The notes under the pieces: generated by a model
Told to the model about the DNA's origin: nothing
Database searches by the model: none
What the model saw: the letters and a program-made list of their open reading frames with translations, nothing else
Made by a program: the position numbers and the translations under genes
NCBI GenBank assembly: GCA_031380225.1
Contig: JANNFX010000182.1
Span: forward strand, 1-22,978
Source of the DNA: JANNFX01 sp031380225
GTDB lineage: Bacteria > Pseudomonadota > Alphaproteobacteria > Rhizobiales > Hyphomicrobiaceae
DNA length: 22,978 bases
Direction: 5' to 3'
In this document: positions 14,355-22,978 of the stretch, piece after piece
How positions within the stretch are numbered: the first letter of the stretch is position 1
Layout: each line of letters opens with the position of its first letter

Positions 14355-14735
14355 ATGCCGATGGCCGAAACACCTCAGTCCTGCTCAACCGTCTACTACG
14401 ATGGCGCTTGTCCCGTTTGCCAGCGCGAGATTGCCTACTACAAACGCAAGACTGCCGGTTCCGGAGTACAATTCGTGGATGCAACGTCGTGTGACGAAGG
14501 TGAACTTGGCAGTGGGTTGCAGCGGGATATGGCTCTTGCCCGTCTGCATGTGCGCCGGCCGGACGGCAAACTGGTCAGTGGCGCGGCGGCGTTCGGCGAA
14601 ATCTGGCGCTCAGTGCCAGGATTCCGGTTCGCCGGACAACTCGCGCAATGGGGTCCCGTGACGTTCCTTCTAGATCTCGTCTACCGCTGCTTACTCAAAA
14701 TCCGGCCGTATCTCCAGCCGCTGTTGCGGCCCTAG
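14355..14735 (+). CDS. DCC-family (DUF393) thiol-disulfide oxidoreductase-like protein
   Basis: The protein has 126 residues. The family-defining YYDGACPVCQREI near the N-terminus supplies the CxxC pair (Cys19, Cys22) in a thioredoxin-like fold; VQFVDAT and the LHVRRPDGKLVSGAAAFGEIW block also match DUF393. The C-terminus is hydrophobic and basic, as in many members. Members are predicted redox proteins of unknown substrate. The start is either this ATG or the ATG two codons later; neither has a strong ribosome site. Confidence 0.9.
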   Translation: MPMAETPQSCSTVYYDGACPVCQREIAYYKRKTAGSGVQFVDATSCDEGELGSGLQRDMALARLHVRRPDGKLVSGAAAFGEIWRSVPGFRFAGQLAQWGPVTFLLDLVYRCLLKIRPYLQPLLRP

Positions 14736-14903
14736 ATCGAGAATGACCCCTGGTGCACGGCTCCTGTGGCGCGCTTGTTCCAGTGATTGATTTCTTATTT
14801 TTGACACTGGTCCGGACTTGGTTTGACACCAGACTATCGCTGTTCTGCCGCCGGTTGGGATGAGGCTCTACTCCTCGATATTTGACAGAGGAGTTATTCC
14901 ACC

Positions 14904-16268
14904 ATGAGTTTGCGGGCTATTGTTGCCGCCGGTTGGGCGGTTTTGTCAGGGTTCGTGTTGACAGCGTTGCCGTTGCAAGCGGCCCAAGTTCAAATCGATG
15001 CCGGACTTGGGCAAGGGGTGTTGCAACAAGACACGACGGAGTCGGTTTTTCTCAGGCTATCGCTGAAGGCCCTTGAAGGCCCGTCGAAGGAAAAGCGAGT
15101 GCCGATCAATGTCGCGCTGGTCATAGATCGCTCGGGCAGTATGTCTGAGGACGACCGCATCTCGGCCGCGCGAGACGCGGCCAACGTCGCGCTCGAACGG
15201 CTTTCTGCAGATGACATTGTGTCGTTAATTTCCTTCAATCACAAAGTCGAAGTGCTTCATCCCGCAGCCAGGCTTGGGTCGGCGCGCGATAGCCTCAAGC
15301 ACGCCATCCAACGCCTGAAGCCAGATGGCACGACCGCGCTCTATGCCGGCGTCAAAGAAGGCGGCCAGCAGGTGCGCGAGTATTTGTCCGATAACAAGGT
15401 CAACCGCGTGGTGCTGGTCTCTGATGGCCTTGCCAATGTCGGACCATCATCACCAAGCGAACTCGCAGCGTTAGGACGCGAACTAGGTGGCAAGGGCATC
15501 TCGGTCACCACCATCGGCCTGGGTCTCGATTACAACGAAGACCTGATGCAGCGCTTGGCCGGCGCCAGCGACGGCAACCATGCGTTCGTCGAAAGCTCAG
15601 CACAGTTGGCCTCGATCTTCGATAAGGAATTTGGCGACGCACTGTCTGTTTCGGCCCGCGATATCATCATCGAAATCGAAATTCGAAGTGGCTTCCGGCC
15701 GAAGCGCGTTCTGGGGCGTGAAGCCGAGATCAATGGAAATCGCATCAAACTCAAGATGACACAGCTGCAGGCTGAAAACGAACGCTACGTCGTCATCGAA
15801 CTCGACCCGCCCAAAGGCCTACAGCCAGGCAGTTCCGACATCGCCAGGGTTGACATTAGCTATCTCGACCTCGGCACGAATGAACGCGTGGCGGAGACCC
15901 GCAAAGTCAGCGCCAAAATCACAACCGACGCCAAAGAAGCCGAGGCCAGCATCAACAAACCGGTGATGACACAAATCACCGAGCAAATCGCAACCGAGAC
16001 GTCTGAAAAAGCCGTCGAGCTCCGCGATAAGGGTGATTTAGCAGGCGCCAAGAAAACGCTAAATGAAAACGCGACTTTCTTAAAAGACCGTAAGGCGGCG
16101 CTGGGCAGTGGATCGGATGCGGCGCCCGCAGAGGCACTCAGTAAGCTCGAGAAGCTCGAAAAACAATCGAATGAAGCCGCCAACAATCTCGATGAAGAAG
16201 CCTGGGGCCGCACCCGCAAAGGTATGCGCGCCGATCAGTACAAGAGCAAAAGCATGCAGGCCTATTGA
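14904..16268 (+). CDS. Exported VWA-domain protein
   Basis: The protein has 454 residues. A signal peptide (about 1-26, ending LQA-A) precedes a short beta region and a von Willebrand factor A domain (about 66-235). The MIDAS is complete: DRSGS (Asp75, Ser77, Ser79), Thr143 in DGTTALYAG, and Asp174 in VSDGLANVG. A second beta-rich domain (about 240-340) and a charged helical C-terminus (about 345-445) follow. It resembles periplasmic or secreted VWA proteins of the YfbK type, though it lacks that family's extra N-terminal domain. It probably binds a protein ligand in a metal-dependent way. GAGGAG lies about 10 nt before the ATG. It is a single-gene unit ending at a strong terminator. Confidence 0.92.
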   Translation: MSLRAIVAAGWAVLSGFVLTALPLQAAQVQIDAGLGQGVLQQDTTESVFLRLSLKALEGPSKEKRVPINVALVIDRSGSMSEDDRISAARDAANVALERLSADDIVSLISFNHKVEVLHPAARLGSARDSLKHAIQRLKPDGTTALYAGVKEGGQQVREYLSDNKVNRVVLVSDGLANVGPSSPSELAALGRELGGKGISVTTIGLGLDYNEDLMQRLAGASDGNHAFVESSAQLASIFDKEFGDALSVSARDIIIEIEIRSGFRPKRVLGREAEINGNRIKLKMTQLQAENERYVVIELDPPKGLQPGSSDIARVDISYLDLGTNERVAETRKVSAKITTDAKEAEASINKPVMTQITEQIATETSEKAVELRDKGDLAGAKKTLNENATFLKDRKAALGSGSDAAPAEALSKLEKLEKQSNEAANNLDEEAWGRTRKGMRADQYKSKSMQAY

Positions 16269-16282
16269 GGTTTCATTTTACA

Positions 16283-16326
16283 CTCTCCCTTTGCCATGTC
16301 CTCCAATGGCGAAGGGAGAGCTTTTT
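16283..16326 (+). terminator. Strong Rho-independent terminator
   Basis: A 15-bp stem with one T-G wobble (left arm 16283-16297, right arm 16306-16320) and an 8-nt loop is followed by CTTTTT. It lies 15 nt after the VWA gene stop. The stop codon of the convergent SDR gene overlaps the T-run. On the minus strand the tail TGTAAAATG is poor, so termination is likely mainly for the plus strand. Confidence 0.9.
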
Positions 16327-17059
16327 AATGCCGGGACTTGATCCAGTCGCGATAAATGACCAGCGTGCCGTTGTCGTTGAAGGACGGCAGCGCCATTTCA
16401 ACAATCAGAGGCGCAACGGCTGCGGGCTCGGGCAAGGTGGCGCGATCTTCGCCTGGGAACGCTTTTTCGCGCATTGCAGTACGCATGCCGCCCGGATCGA
16501 GCAGGCTAACGCGTATCTTGGTCGTCGCCACTTCGGCTGCATAGGTTTTAGCTAGCGCTTCGAGGCCAGCCTTCGAGACCGCATAAGGTCCCCAATAGGC
16601 ATTCAGACCGTCGGCGGCGCGCGAGGTGACAAAGATCGCGCGCCCGGCATCCGAGCGCTGCAGCAAGGGATCAAGGGTCCGGATCAAGCGCCAATTTGCC
16701 GGTAGATTTGCAGCGATTGCGGCGTCCCATCCCTCAGGCTTGACGTGGCCAAGCGGCGATAACGGCCCCAAGATTGCGGCATTGGCGACCAGGATATCGA
16801 GATGAGGCCAGCGCTGCAAAAGCGATGGTCCGAGTTGATCAATTTTTTCGGCATTGGTCAGATCGAGTTGCAGGATAGTTGCGGTGCCGCCCGACGCTTT
16901 GATTTCATCGTCGAGTTCCTCAAGCGCGCCAACCGTGCGGGCTGAAATCACGACATGGGCGCCCTCGCGAGCGATCGCAAGGCTGGCCGCACGGCCAAGC
17001 CCGCGCGAGGCGCCGGTCACCAGGGCCACTCTACCTTTAAGTCGTTGGGCTGAAGTCAT
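16325..17059 (-). CDS. Short-chain dehydrogenase/reductase (SDR)
   Basis: The protein has 244 residues, typical for a classical SDR. The Rossmann nucleotide-binding motif TGASRGLG is at 15-22, an NAA in the LVANAAI strand corresponds to NAG, and the catalytic residues are Ser146, Tyr159 and Lys163 in the YxxxK motif GPYAVSKAG. LLDPGGMRTAM follows as the PG turn. Arg in ARTVGALEEL after the second strand favours NADP over NAD. The substrate cannot be deduced. The ATG at 17057-17059 is preferred over a TTG two codons upstream. It converges on the VWA gene. Confidence 0.94.
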   Translation of the reverse strand: MTSAQRLKGRVALVTGASRGLGRAASLAIAREGAHVVISARTVGALEELDDEIKASGGTATILQLDLTNAEKIDQLGPSLLQRWPHLDILVANAAILGPLSPLGHVKPEGWDAAIAANLPANWRLIRTLDPLLQRSDAGRAIFVTSRAADGLNAYWGPYAVSKAGLEALAKTYAAEVATTKIRVSLLDPGGMRTAMREKAFPGEDRATLPEPAAVAPLIVEMALPSFNDNGTLVIYRDWIKSRH

Positions 17060-17287
17060 GGACAACCATTTGCGATGCGCGCCCGGTTGCGATCAGGGCG
17101 GCCCAGGGATCAGACGATAGCAGGGTCTATATCAGAGGTTTAGGCTGCCGTGCTTATAAGTCTGGAGCCGGTGACGAAAAATTTCACTGCCTACAGACAA
17201 CTTAAGCCGGTTAAGCAACGAGCCGGATTAAATTTTGTGATGCCGTACTTCCATTCGGAAAACCGCTCTACGCTTTTCCGGAAGAAC

Positions 17288-18337
17288 TCACCGGTCACCC
17301 CGTGGCGCTTCGATTGGTTCCGGCGCAGTGGCTGTGGCAGTGGTGCTGCCACGCGCCATTGGAGCTGGCACCGACGAGGTCGCAGCGGCTGGGCGCAGGC
17401 CATCTTGCGGCGCGGCGCGTGCGCTGCTTGTCATCGGCTGCAGGTCGGCTGCGGCGTTGCCGTCGAGCGGAGATACCGTCTCGCCGTTCTGGCAGGTGCG
17501 GACTGGCCCGGCAGTTAATTCTGACTCGGGATCGCGCTCGCGGACCGCTGGCGCACGGCCATAACGGTTACCCCAGCCAGCGACGATGCCGCTCGCCTGT
17601 TTGCGGATGCCGTCACCAGCGCCGCAGAAGATGTTCTGATAAATGTCTTCGATCCACAACGCTTCCTGCGCCGGGGCATTGGCACGCGCGACCGCAATCA
17701 GCGCCAGTGCGCGGGATTGGTCGGGCTCCATATATTTGCCGCGCCACAACAGGTCAGCCAGAAACGCTTGTGCGCCGGCATGGCCCTTCTGCGTCAAGAC
17801 CGATAGCCAATGCTTGGCCTTGCTGACATTGGCTTCGACGCCTTCACCCTTCAACTGCAATTTGGCGAGTTCAAACTGTGCATCTTCGTTGTCGAAAATG
17901 ACCGAGGCGTTGTGCAGATATTCGACGGCACGGTCGAGATCGGGCGCTAAGCCAATATCGGGCAAGCCCGCGCGAATGTAACGTGCAAGGGTTGTCAGCG
18001 AGGAGCCGACGTAGGGCGCGCGCGGGTCGTTGTCGGGATCAACTTCGGCTAGTTCATCGACCACCTTTTGCATTAGCATATAAGCTTTTGCATGATCGGT
18101 GTGTGAGCCGGTGCTGTCGGCATAAATGCGTGCCAAGTAGTAGTTCGCCATCGCCTCATCGGCGCCGGCTGCGAATTCAAGCGCTGGAATGGCGATTTCG
18201 TAGTAGCCGCCTTGGTAGGCGCTCATGCCCTGCTTCAACGCATCGCGCGCTGAAACAAACGGTGTCGTGCCGGCGAGTGCCGTTAACGGCAACATGGCGG
18301 CAGAGACCGCAATGGCGATTAATCTAGATATCCGCAT
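17288..18337 (-). CDS. exoR: ExoR-like periplasmic Sel1-repeat regulator
   Basis: The protein has about 349 residues. A signal peptide (1-22, ending LTALA) is followed by Sel1/TPR-like repeats at about 30-225, including AYQGGYYEIAIPALEFAA, NYYLARIYA and AQFELAKLQLKGEGV followed by KAKHWL and GHAGAQAFLADLLW. The order and wording match rhizobial ExoR, the periplasmic repressor of the ExoS/ChvI two-component system controlling exopolysaccharide, motility and envelope genes. Known ExoR is about 268 residues; this one has an added Ala/Pro/Thr-rich tail (about 261-349). The frame opens upstream at 18487, but the ATG at 18335-18337 starts the signal peptide and has GGAAG nearby. It overlaps the ilvD stop by 14 nt. 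Confidence 0.85.
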   Translation of the reverse strand: MRISRLIAIAVSAAMLPLTALAGTTPFVSARDALKQGMSAYQGGYYEIAIPALEFAAGADEAMANYYLARIYADSTGSHTDHAKAYMLMQKVVDELAEVDPDNDPRAPYVGSSLTTLARYIRAGLPDIGLAPDLDRAVEYLHNASVIFDNEDAQFELAKLQLKGEGVEANVSKAKHWLSVLTQKGHAGAQAFLADLLWRGKYMEPDQSRALALIAVARANAPAQEALWIEDIYQNIFCGAGDGIRKQASGIVAGWGNRYGRAPAVRERDPESELTAGPVRTCQNGETVSPLDGNAAADLQPMTSSARAAPQDGLRPAAATSSVPAPMARGSTTATATAPEPIEAPRGDR

Positions 18338-20048
18338 AGCATTGCACTTCCGCTTTTCCACCAGCATGGGTGACGGCGCCGTAACGCGCGGGTCCAACCT
18401 GGTCTGCAAATTTCCGGATCGCTCCGGTCGTGTAAGGATTGGGTGGGGCTTTCCAAGTTGTCCGGCGCCGCGCCAGTTCAGCCTCATCGACCACGAGGTC
18501 GATGGTGCCTTTCGCGGCGTCGATGGAGATTATGTCGCCGTTCTGAATAAGACCGATCGGTCCGCCAACTGCGGCTTCCGGGCCAACATGTCCGATGCAG
18601 AACCCACGCGTAGCGCCTGAGAACCGGCCATCGGTGATGAGAGCAACCTTGTCGCCGGCGCCTTGCCCGTAGAGGGCGGCGGTCGTTGACAGCATCTCGC
18701 GCATGCCGGGCCCGCCTTTGGGGCCTTCGTAGCGGATGACGAGAACTTCACCGTCTTTGTAATCGCGCGCGGAAACGGCCTTGAAAGCGTCTTCCTCGCA
18801 ATCAAATACGCGGGCTGGTCCGCGGAAATCCAACTTCTTCATACCGGCGACCTTTACGATCGCCCCCTCTGGTGCCAGCGAGCCTTTCAGCCCAACGACA
18901 CCGCCTGTTGGAGATATAGGATTTGAAACCGGATAAACAACCTTCTGATTTGTATTGAACTTCACGTTTTCGAGATTTTGCGCGATGGTCTTTCCGGTGA
19001 CGGTGATGCAATCGCCATGGAGATAACCGCCTTCGAGCAGCGCCTTCATGATCTGCGGCACGCCACCGATATCGAACACGTCCTTGGCAACGAACTTTCC
19101 GCCGGGTTTCAAGTCGGCAATGTAGGGCGTGCGCTTAAAGATTTCTGCGACGTCGAACAGATCTAATTCAAGGCCCATTTCGTGGGCCATGGCGGGCAGA
19201 TGCAGAGCCGCGTTGGTCGAGCCGCCGGTTGCGGCAACGATCGTGGCCGCATTCTCGAACGCCTTGCGGCTGCAAATTTCGCGCGGCCGCAGGCCGTCAG
19301 CCAACAGTCGCATCACGGCTTTGCCGCTTTCAACGGCATAGTCATCGCGCGAAAGGTCCGGCGCTGGCGCACCGGCGGAGCCCGGCAAAGCCAAGCCAAT
19401 GGCTTCTGAAACGCAGGCCATGGTATTGGCTGTAAATTGTCCGCCGCATGAACCTGCAGATGGGCAGGCATGCTGTTCCAAATCGTGCAGTTCTTCGCTG
19501 GTCATGCGGCCGGCCGAATACATGCCGACGCCTTCGAACACATCGACAACGGTGACATCGCGGCCTTTGTAGCGGCCTGGCAGAATGGATCCGCCGTACA
19601 TGAAGACCGATGGCACGTTGAGCCTCAGCATCGACATCATGATGCCGGGCAGAGATTTATCGCAGCCAGCGATTCCGACCAGTGCGTCATAGCAATGACC
19701 GCGCATGGTGAGTTCAATACTGTCAGCGATGACTTCGCGCGACACCAGCGACGACTTCATGCCCTGGTGGCCCATGGCAATGCCGTCGGTGACGGTGATG
19801 GTGCAAAACTCGCGCGGTGTGCCGCCGGCTGTGTCGACGCCCTTTTTGGCGGACTGCGCTTGGCGCATCAGCGAAATGTTACAAGGTGCTGCTTCATTCC
19901 AGCAACTCACGACGCCGACAAACGGACGGTTGATCTGTTCTTCCGTCAAACCCATGGCATAGTAGTACGAACGATGCGGCGCACGCGCCGAACCTTGCGT
20001 CACATGACGGCTGGGCATTTTCGATTTGTCGAACGTCTTGGCGTCCAT
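18324..20048 (-). CDS. ilvD: Dihydroxy-acid dehydratase
   Basis: The protein has 574 residues, the normal length. It converts 2,3-dihydroxy-isovalerate and -methylvalerate to the 2-oxo acids in valine, isoleucine and leucine synthesis, using an Fe-S cluster. The signature cysteines are present: PCN (Cys56), AGCDKS (Cys129) and CPSAGSCGG (Cys195, Cys201), along with TDGIAMGHQGM, GGSTNAALHLPA, the DGRFSGATRGFCIGHVGPEA segment, and the ending MREMLSTTAALYG upstream of it. The open frame extends to 20219, but the ATG at 20046-20048 gives the conserved start. It is followed by exoR with a 14-nt overlap. Confidence 0.98.
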   Translation of the reverse strand: MDAKTFDKSKMPSRHVTQGSARAPHRSYYYAMGLTEEQINRPFVGVVSCWNEAAPCNISLMRQAQSAKKGVDTAGGTPREFCTITVTDGIAMGHQGMKSSLVSREVIADSIELTMRGHCYDALVGIAGCDKSLPGIMMSMLRLNVPSVFMYGGSILPGRYKGRDVTVVDVFEGVGMYSAGRMTSEELHDLEQHACPSAGSCGGQFTANTMACVSEAIGLALPGSAGAPAPDLSRDDYAVESGKAVMRLLADGLRPREICSRKAFENAATIVAATGGSTNAALHLPAMAHEMGLELDLFDVAEIFKRTPYIADLKPGGKFVAKDVFDIGGVPQIMKALLEGGYLHGDCITVTGKTIAQNLENVKFNTNQKVVYPVSNPISPTGGVVGLKGSLAPEGAIVKVAGMKKLDFRGPARVFDCEEDAFKAVSARDYKDGEVLVIRYEGPKGGPGMREMLSTTAALYGQGAGDKVALITDGRFSGATRGFCIGHVGPEAAVGGPIGLIQNGDIISIDAAKGTIDLVVDEAELARRRTTWKAPPNPYTTGAIRKFADQVGPARYGAVTHAGGKAEVQCYADI

Positions 20049-20529
20049 AGCGTGGGCTGCTCTTTTATTGCTCGTTTCGTGACTTTGCGCGACGGCCGGC
20101 TCGGCAATTAGGCCATTACCACAAACCAAGCGTTCGCGGCTGGATAGGCCAGCAGCGGTGCTTAATCTTGGTCTTCGCGAGTCTGACGGTGCCGGGGTAT
20201 TGTGTCCCAAAAGAGGCATGGAATAGTGGGATTTGTTGCGTTTGAGCCACGATTAACAGCCGTAAGATTGGGGATGAAACGAGCAGCTGGTCATCGGTGC
20301 GCCATAACCACAATTGCCCGGTCCCGGACGATTGTGATCGCGAGACGATAGCCAGCGACTTCGGCTGGCGTTGGGCTCAATCCGGGCGGTTCAGCGGCGC
20401 GCTTTAACTCTAAAATGGCGAGAAATCCGTGTCTGAGCCGTTAGTCTATGCCCGTTGGAACACAAATTACACCCACTCCGTGCTAACATTTGGCGATAAT
20501 CGCCGCCGCGCGCCCCAATGGAGACCAGA
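20049..20529. other. Divergent intergenic region between ilvD and DUF898 gene
   Basis: This gap of 481 bases must contain promoters for ilvD (minus) and the DUF898/M48 pair (plus). It has two small inverted repeats: CACAAT/ATTGTG (about 20310-20337) and CCAGC/GCTGG (about 20353-20369). No leader peptide rich in Ile, Val or Leu was seen, so ilv-type attenuation is not supported. Short frames here have no ribosome site. Confidence 0.45.
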
Positions 20530-21795
20530 ATGTCTGTCGCCGTCGCCGCTCCACTCTTCACACTTGGCGACGTCTCGGATCGCTCGCCGTTAAGACTGTC
20601 GTGGCTACAACCCGCCGGCCTGGTCGGGCTGTCATTTGTCAATTTCATCCTGAAATTCTTGACACTCGGCCTGTATGGCTTTTGGGGCAAGACCGAGGTC
20701 CGCAGACGGTTGTGGTCGGCGATCCGGCTAGAAGGCGAGCCGTTGAATTATTCTGGGACCGGCCGCGAGCTGTTCCTCGGCTTTCTGGTGATCTTTGGCG
20801 TCGTGTTGTTGCCAGTCTTGTTGGCCAACCTCGCAGTCGTATTCATGTTTGGTCCGGAAAAGGCCCAGGTGTTCGGCCTCGTTCTCTACCCACTGTTTTT
20901 CTTTCTGATCGGCATCGGCACTTACCGCGCACAGCGCTACCGTTTAACGCGGACCAGTTGGCGCGGCATTCGAGGCGCGCTGGTTGGCAGCGACACGCGC
21001 TACGCCTGGACATACATTTGGACTGCGGTTCTGTTGCCGCTGACGCTCGGTTGGATCGCACCGTGGCGTGCCACACGCTTGCAAAAAATCATGACCGAAG
21101 ACACGCGCTTCGGTGACCGGCCGCTGACGTTTACCGCAGAAGCGGGCCCGCTCTACAAGCGATTTGCCGTGATGTGGTTTGTGACACTGTTGGTCGGCCT
21201 CATTGTGTTTGGGCTGTTTGGCGGGGCCATGTTGTCCGAATTTTCAAATCCCGAACGCCTTGCTAGTCCGTCGCCTCAAGATCAATACCGGCTCGGAATG
21301 CTGTTAATCTCTGCCTATTTGGCAATGGTGGCGGTCTATCTGGTTTATTATCTGATGTCCGCCTGGTATCGTGCCAAGGCGACCCAGCACTATGCAGCCA
21401 ATACACATTTCGAAGGCGCTTCGTTCAGTTCAACCGTGACCGGTCCTGGGTTCGTGCGGCTCGCGTTCAGCAACTTCATGATCACGATGATCGGCGTGAC
21501 AATCGGTTTAATTCTTTGCGTCGCTGTTGTCCTCGGCGCCGGCGGTCTCCTTGGCGGGTCTGCTGCCGTCGAAGCCATGGGCTTGCAGCAAGCGGTCGGC
21601 TTTGCTGGGGGCATGGTGCTGATCGCGTCGGCAGGTTTAATGGCGCCCATTGTACAAGCCCGGTCGTGGCGCTATCTCATTCAGAACCTGAAACTCGACG
21701 GCAAGGTGCCTTTGGGTCAGATCGCGCAGGCCGCGGAACAGAAAATGTCGCGCGGCGAAGGCTTGGCACAGGCATTCGATATTGATGGCTTCTGA
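20530..21795 (+). CDS. DUF898 (YjgN-like) polytopic membrane protein
   Basis: The protein has 421 residues. The family pattern is clear: FVNFILKFLTLGLYGFWGKTEVRRRLW near the N-terminus, RYRLTRTSWRGIRG with YAWTY soon after, and a second NFM.T..T.GL half near the C-terminus. There are about eight hydrophobic segments. E. coli YjgN is of this family; its function is not established. GGAG lies 6 nt before the ATG at 20530-20532; an earlier in-frame ATG at 20518 overlaps that site and is less likely. It overlaps the following M48 protease by 11 nt, implying translational coupling and joint function. Confidence 0.93.
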   Translation: MSVAVAAPLFTLGDVSDRSPLRLSWLQPAGLVGLSFVNFILKFLTLGLYGFWGKTEVRRRLWSAIRLEGEPLNYSGTGRELFLGFLVIFGVVLLPVLLANLAVVFMFGPEKAQVFGLVLYPLFFFLIGIGTYRAQRYRLTRTSWRGIRGALVGSDTRYAWTYIWTAVLLPLTLGWIAPWRATRLQKIMTEDTRFGDRPLTFTAEAGPLYKRFAVMWFVTLLVGLIVFGLFGGAMLSEFSNPERLASPSPQDQYRLGMLLISAYLAMVAVYLVYYLMSAWYRAKATQHYAANTHFEGASFSSTVTGPGFVRLAFSNFMITMIGVTIGLILCVAVVLGAGGLLGGSAAVEAMGLQQAVGFAGGMVLIASAGLMAPIVQARSWRYLIQNLKLDGKVPLGQIAQAAEQKMSRGEGLAQAFDIDGF

Positions 21796-22978
21796 TCCCC
21801 GTTATGGCACCGTGTACTACGGCCGGTTCAGCGATGGCAAAACCGCAGCCGCCTTCGATGCCGATATCAAGCTTGGGGTCAAAGGCGTCGAAATCAGCCG
21901 GCATGGGCAAAGCGAGATCATCACTTGGCCCTATGAAACACTTTCGACTGCCGAGCCCCTGACGCAATTCGCCATCGATGCGCTGTTGACCAGTTCGGCC
22001 ATGCCGGGCGCGACGCTGTTCGCGGCAGAAGGTGTGTTCGCCCGCCGGTTGGCGGAACGCGCCATACACCTAACTGCAAAGGCGCAGCGCTGGCGCAGTG
22101 CGCGGCCGTGGATGATTGGCACGCTCGGCGTTGCCGCCCTCATCGCCGCAATGAGTGTGTTCAATCTATCGCCGTCGCACGCGATCGCGATGCGGCTGCC
22201 CGATAGCACGCGGACAAAACTCGGCCAGGAAACCATTCGGTCGATGGCCGGTGACTATAAGACCTGCACCGGCGCCAAGGGTACAGCTGCGCTCGACAAA
22301 CTGATGGCCAAGCTCTCCAAAGCGACTGGATCCGACCGGTCATTTAAAGTCACGGTCGTCGATTGGGGGCTGGTCAATGCATTTGCGGTTCCGGGTGAAC
22401 AGATCATCACCACCGCGGCTATTTTGGCAAAAGCTGAAAGCTCCGACGAGTTCGCCGGCATCATCGCCCATGAAATGGGCCACGGGCTTGAGCTGCATCC
22501 GGAGACCGGTCTCGTTCGCGCGGTCGGATTTTCTGCCGGACTGCAATTGATGCTCGGCGGGCAGGGCGGCACTCTTGCCAATCTCGGGCTGGTGATGGCG
22601 CAGTTGTCGTATTCGCGCGATGCCGAGCGCGAAGCGGATCAGCATGCGCTTTTGATGCTCAAGGCGGCTGGAATCTCGCCCAAAGGTTTTGCTGCTTTTT
22701 TCAAGCGCATGAAAAAGCAAGACGAGGATGACGACGACCGGAGCAAAGCATTCGATGTCTTCCGCACCCACCCGCAAACCGACGAGCGCATCGCCGCCAT
22801 TGAAGCGCAGGAAGCCTATCCCTCTCAGCCGGCGCTGAGCAACGACGACTGGATAGACTTGCGCGGCATTTGCAAGACGACGGCTGGCGGTCCTGAGACG
22901 GACGGCAAATCAGATGATGGTAAACCGGCCGGGAAATCTCCTTCTCCTACGCCCGGGCCGCCTAAACAAAAGCCCAGC
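21785..22978 (+). CDS. M48-family zinc metalloprotease, partial (runs off right edge)
   Basis: The frame is open for 398 codons to the window end with no stop. A cytoplasmic N-terminal region (about 1-105) with a YYGRFSDGKTA start is followed by a membrane segment at about 108-130. The peptidase domain then carries the zinc motif HEMGH (229-233) and the third ligand Glu281 in EREAD. THPQTDERI at about 340 is the usual M48C end motif. The C-terminus becomes Gly/Lys/Pro-rich. Members such as BepA/LoiP act on envelope proteins; the single span and downstream catalytic domain would place this activity in the periplasm. The ATG lies within the end of the DUF898 gene, 11 nt overlap, with no strong ribosome site of its own. 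Confidence 0.93.
   Translation, partial: MASDPRYGTVYYGRFSDGKTAAAFDADIKLGVKGVEISRHGQSEIITWPYETLSTAEPLTQFAIDALLTSSAMPGATLFAAEGVFARRLAERAIHLTAKAQRWRSARPWMIGTLGVAALIAAMSVFNLSPSHAIAMRLPDSTRTKLGQETIRSMAGDYKTCTGAKGTAALDKLMAKLSKATGSDRSFKVTVVDWGLVNAFAVPGEQIITTAAILAKAESSDEFAGIIAHEMGHGLELHPETGLVRAVGFSAGLQLMLGGQGGTLANLGLVMAQLSYSRDAEREADQHALLMLKAAGISPKGFAAFFKRMKKQDEDDDDRSKAFDVFRTHPQTDERIAAIEAQEAYPSQPALSNDDWIDLRGICKTTAGGPETDGKSDDGKPAGKSPSPTPGPPKQKPS

Noticed and set aside
17256..17280. CGGAAAA/TTTTCCG inverted repeat just past the exoR stop as a terminator
   Set aside because: The stem is 7 bp, mostly A-T on its inner side, with no T-run after it on the minus strand; too weak to call.
19470..20111. 213-codon open frame antisense to ilvD
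   Set aside because: It is His/Arg-rich, shadows conserved ilvD sequence, and has no recognisable domain or ribosome site.
20049..20529. ilv-type leader peptide or T-box upstream of ilvD
   Set aside because: No short frame with runs of Ile, Val or Leu codons followed by a terminator, and no T-box core, was seen.

Overview
This 22,978-base window looks like chromosomal DNA of an alphaproteobacterium, most likely of the Hyphomicrobiales (Rhizobiales). The inference rests on an ExoR-type Sel1-repeat regulator directly after ilvD, an alphaproteobacterial-style PolA, DUF4846 and DUF898 proteins, and a moderately high G+C content in the housekeeping part (one polA line, 7021-7080, counts 35/60 G+C). 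The species cannot be named from the sequence.

Left end (1-2789, all minus strand): a compact accessory operon. It encodes a TIR protein with one membrane span and a long repetitive coiled coil, then a second TIR protein with one membrane span and a cysteine-containing periplasmic domain. A third gene runs off the left edge and encodes an exported protein whose mature N-terminus resembles the periplasmic domain of the second TIR protein. This is the most unusual part of the window. Lines sampled there are lower in G+C (43-48%) than polA.

3174-5712: a small three-span membrane protein, a tRNA-Arg(CCG) on the minus strand, an AraC-family regulator (minus) and a divergent MarR-family regulator (plus).

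5853-9809: polA, complete with all three domains, whose annotated start codon lies inside a perfect 12-bp inverted repeat. It converges on an exported DUF4846 protein.

9894-14735: a DUF1772 membrane protein, a 723-base gap holding an orphan terminator-like hairpin and other hairpins (possible small RNA), three small membrane proteins, an LpxL/HtrB-type lipid A acyltransferase, a protein with two similar beta-rich modules, and a DCC-family (DUF393) thiol-disulfide protein.

14904-20048: an exported VWA-domain protein converging through a strong terminator on a short-chain dehydrogenase. Then come exoR and ilvD on the minus strand; the ilvD 3' end overlaps the exoR start by 14 nt, suggesting translational coupling of branched-chain amino acid synthesis with an exopolysaccharide/motility regulator.

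20530-22978: a DUF898 (YjgN-like) polytopic membrane protein overlapping by 11 nt an M48 zinc metalloprotease that is open at the right edge. The two are probably translated as a pair. No transposase, integrase, CRISPR array or rRNA was found.
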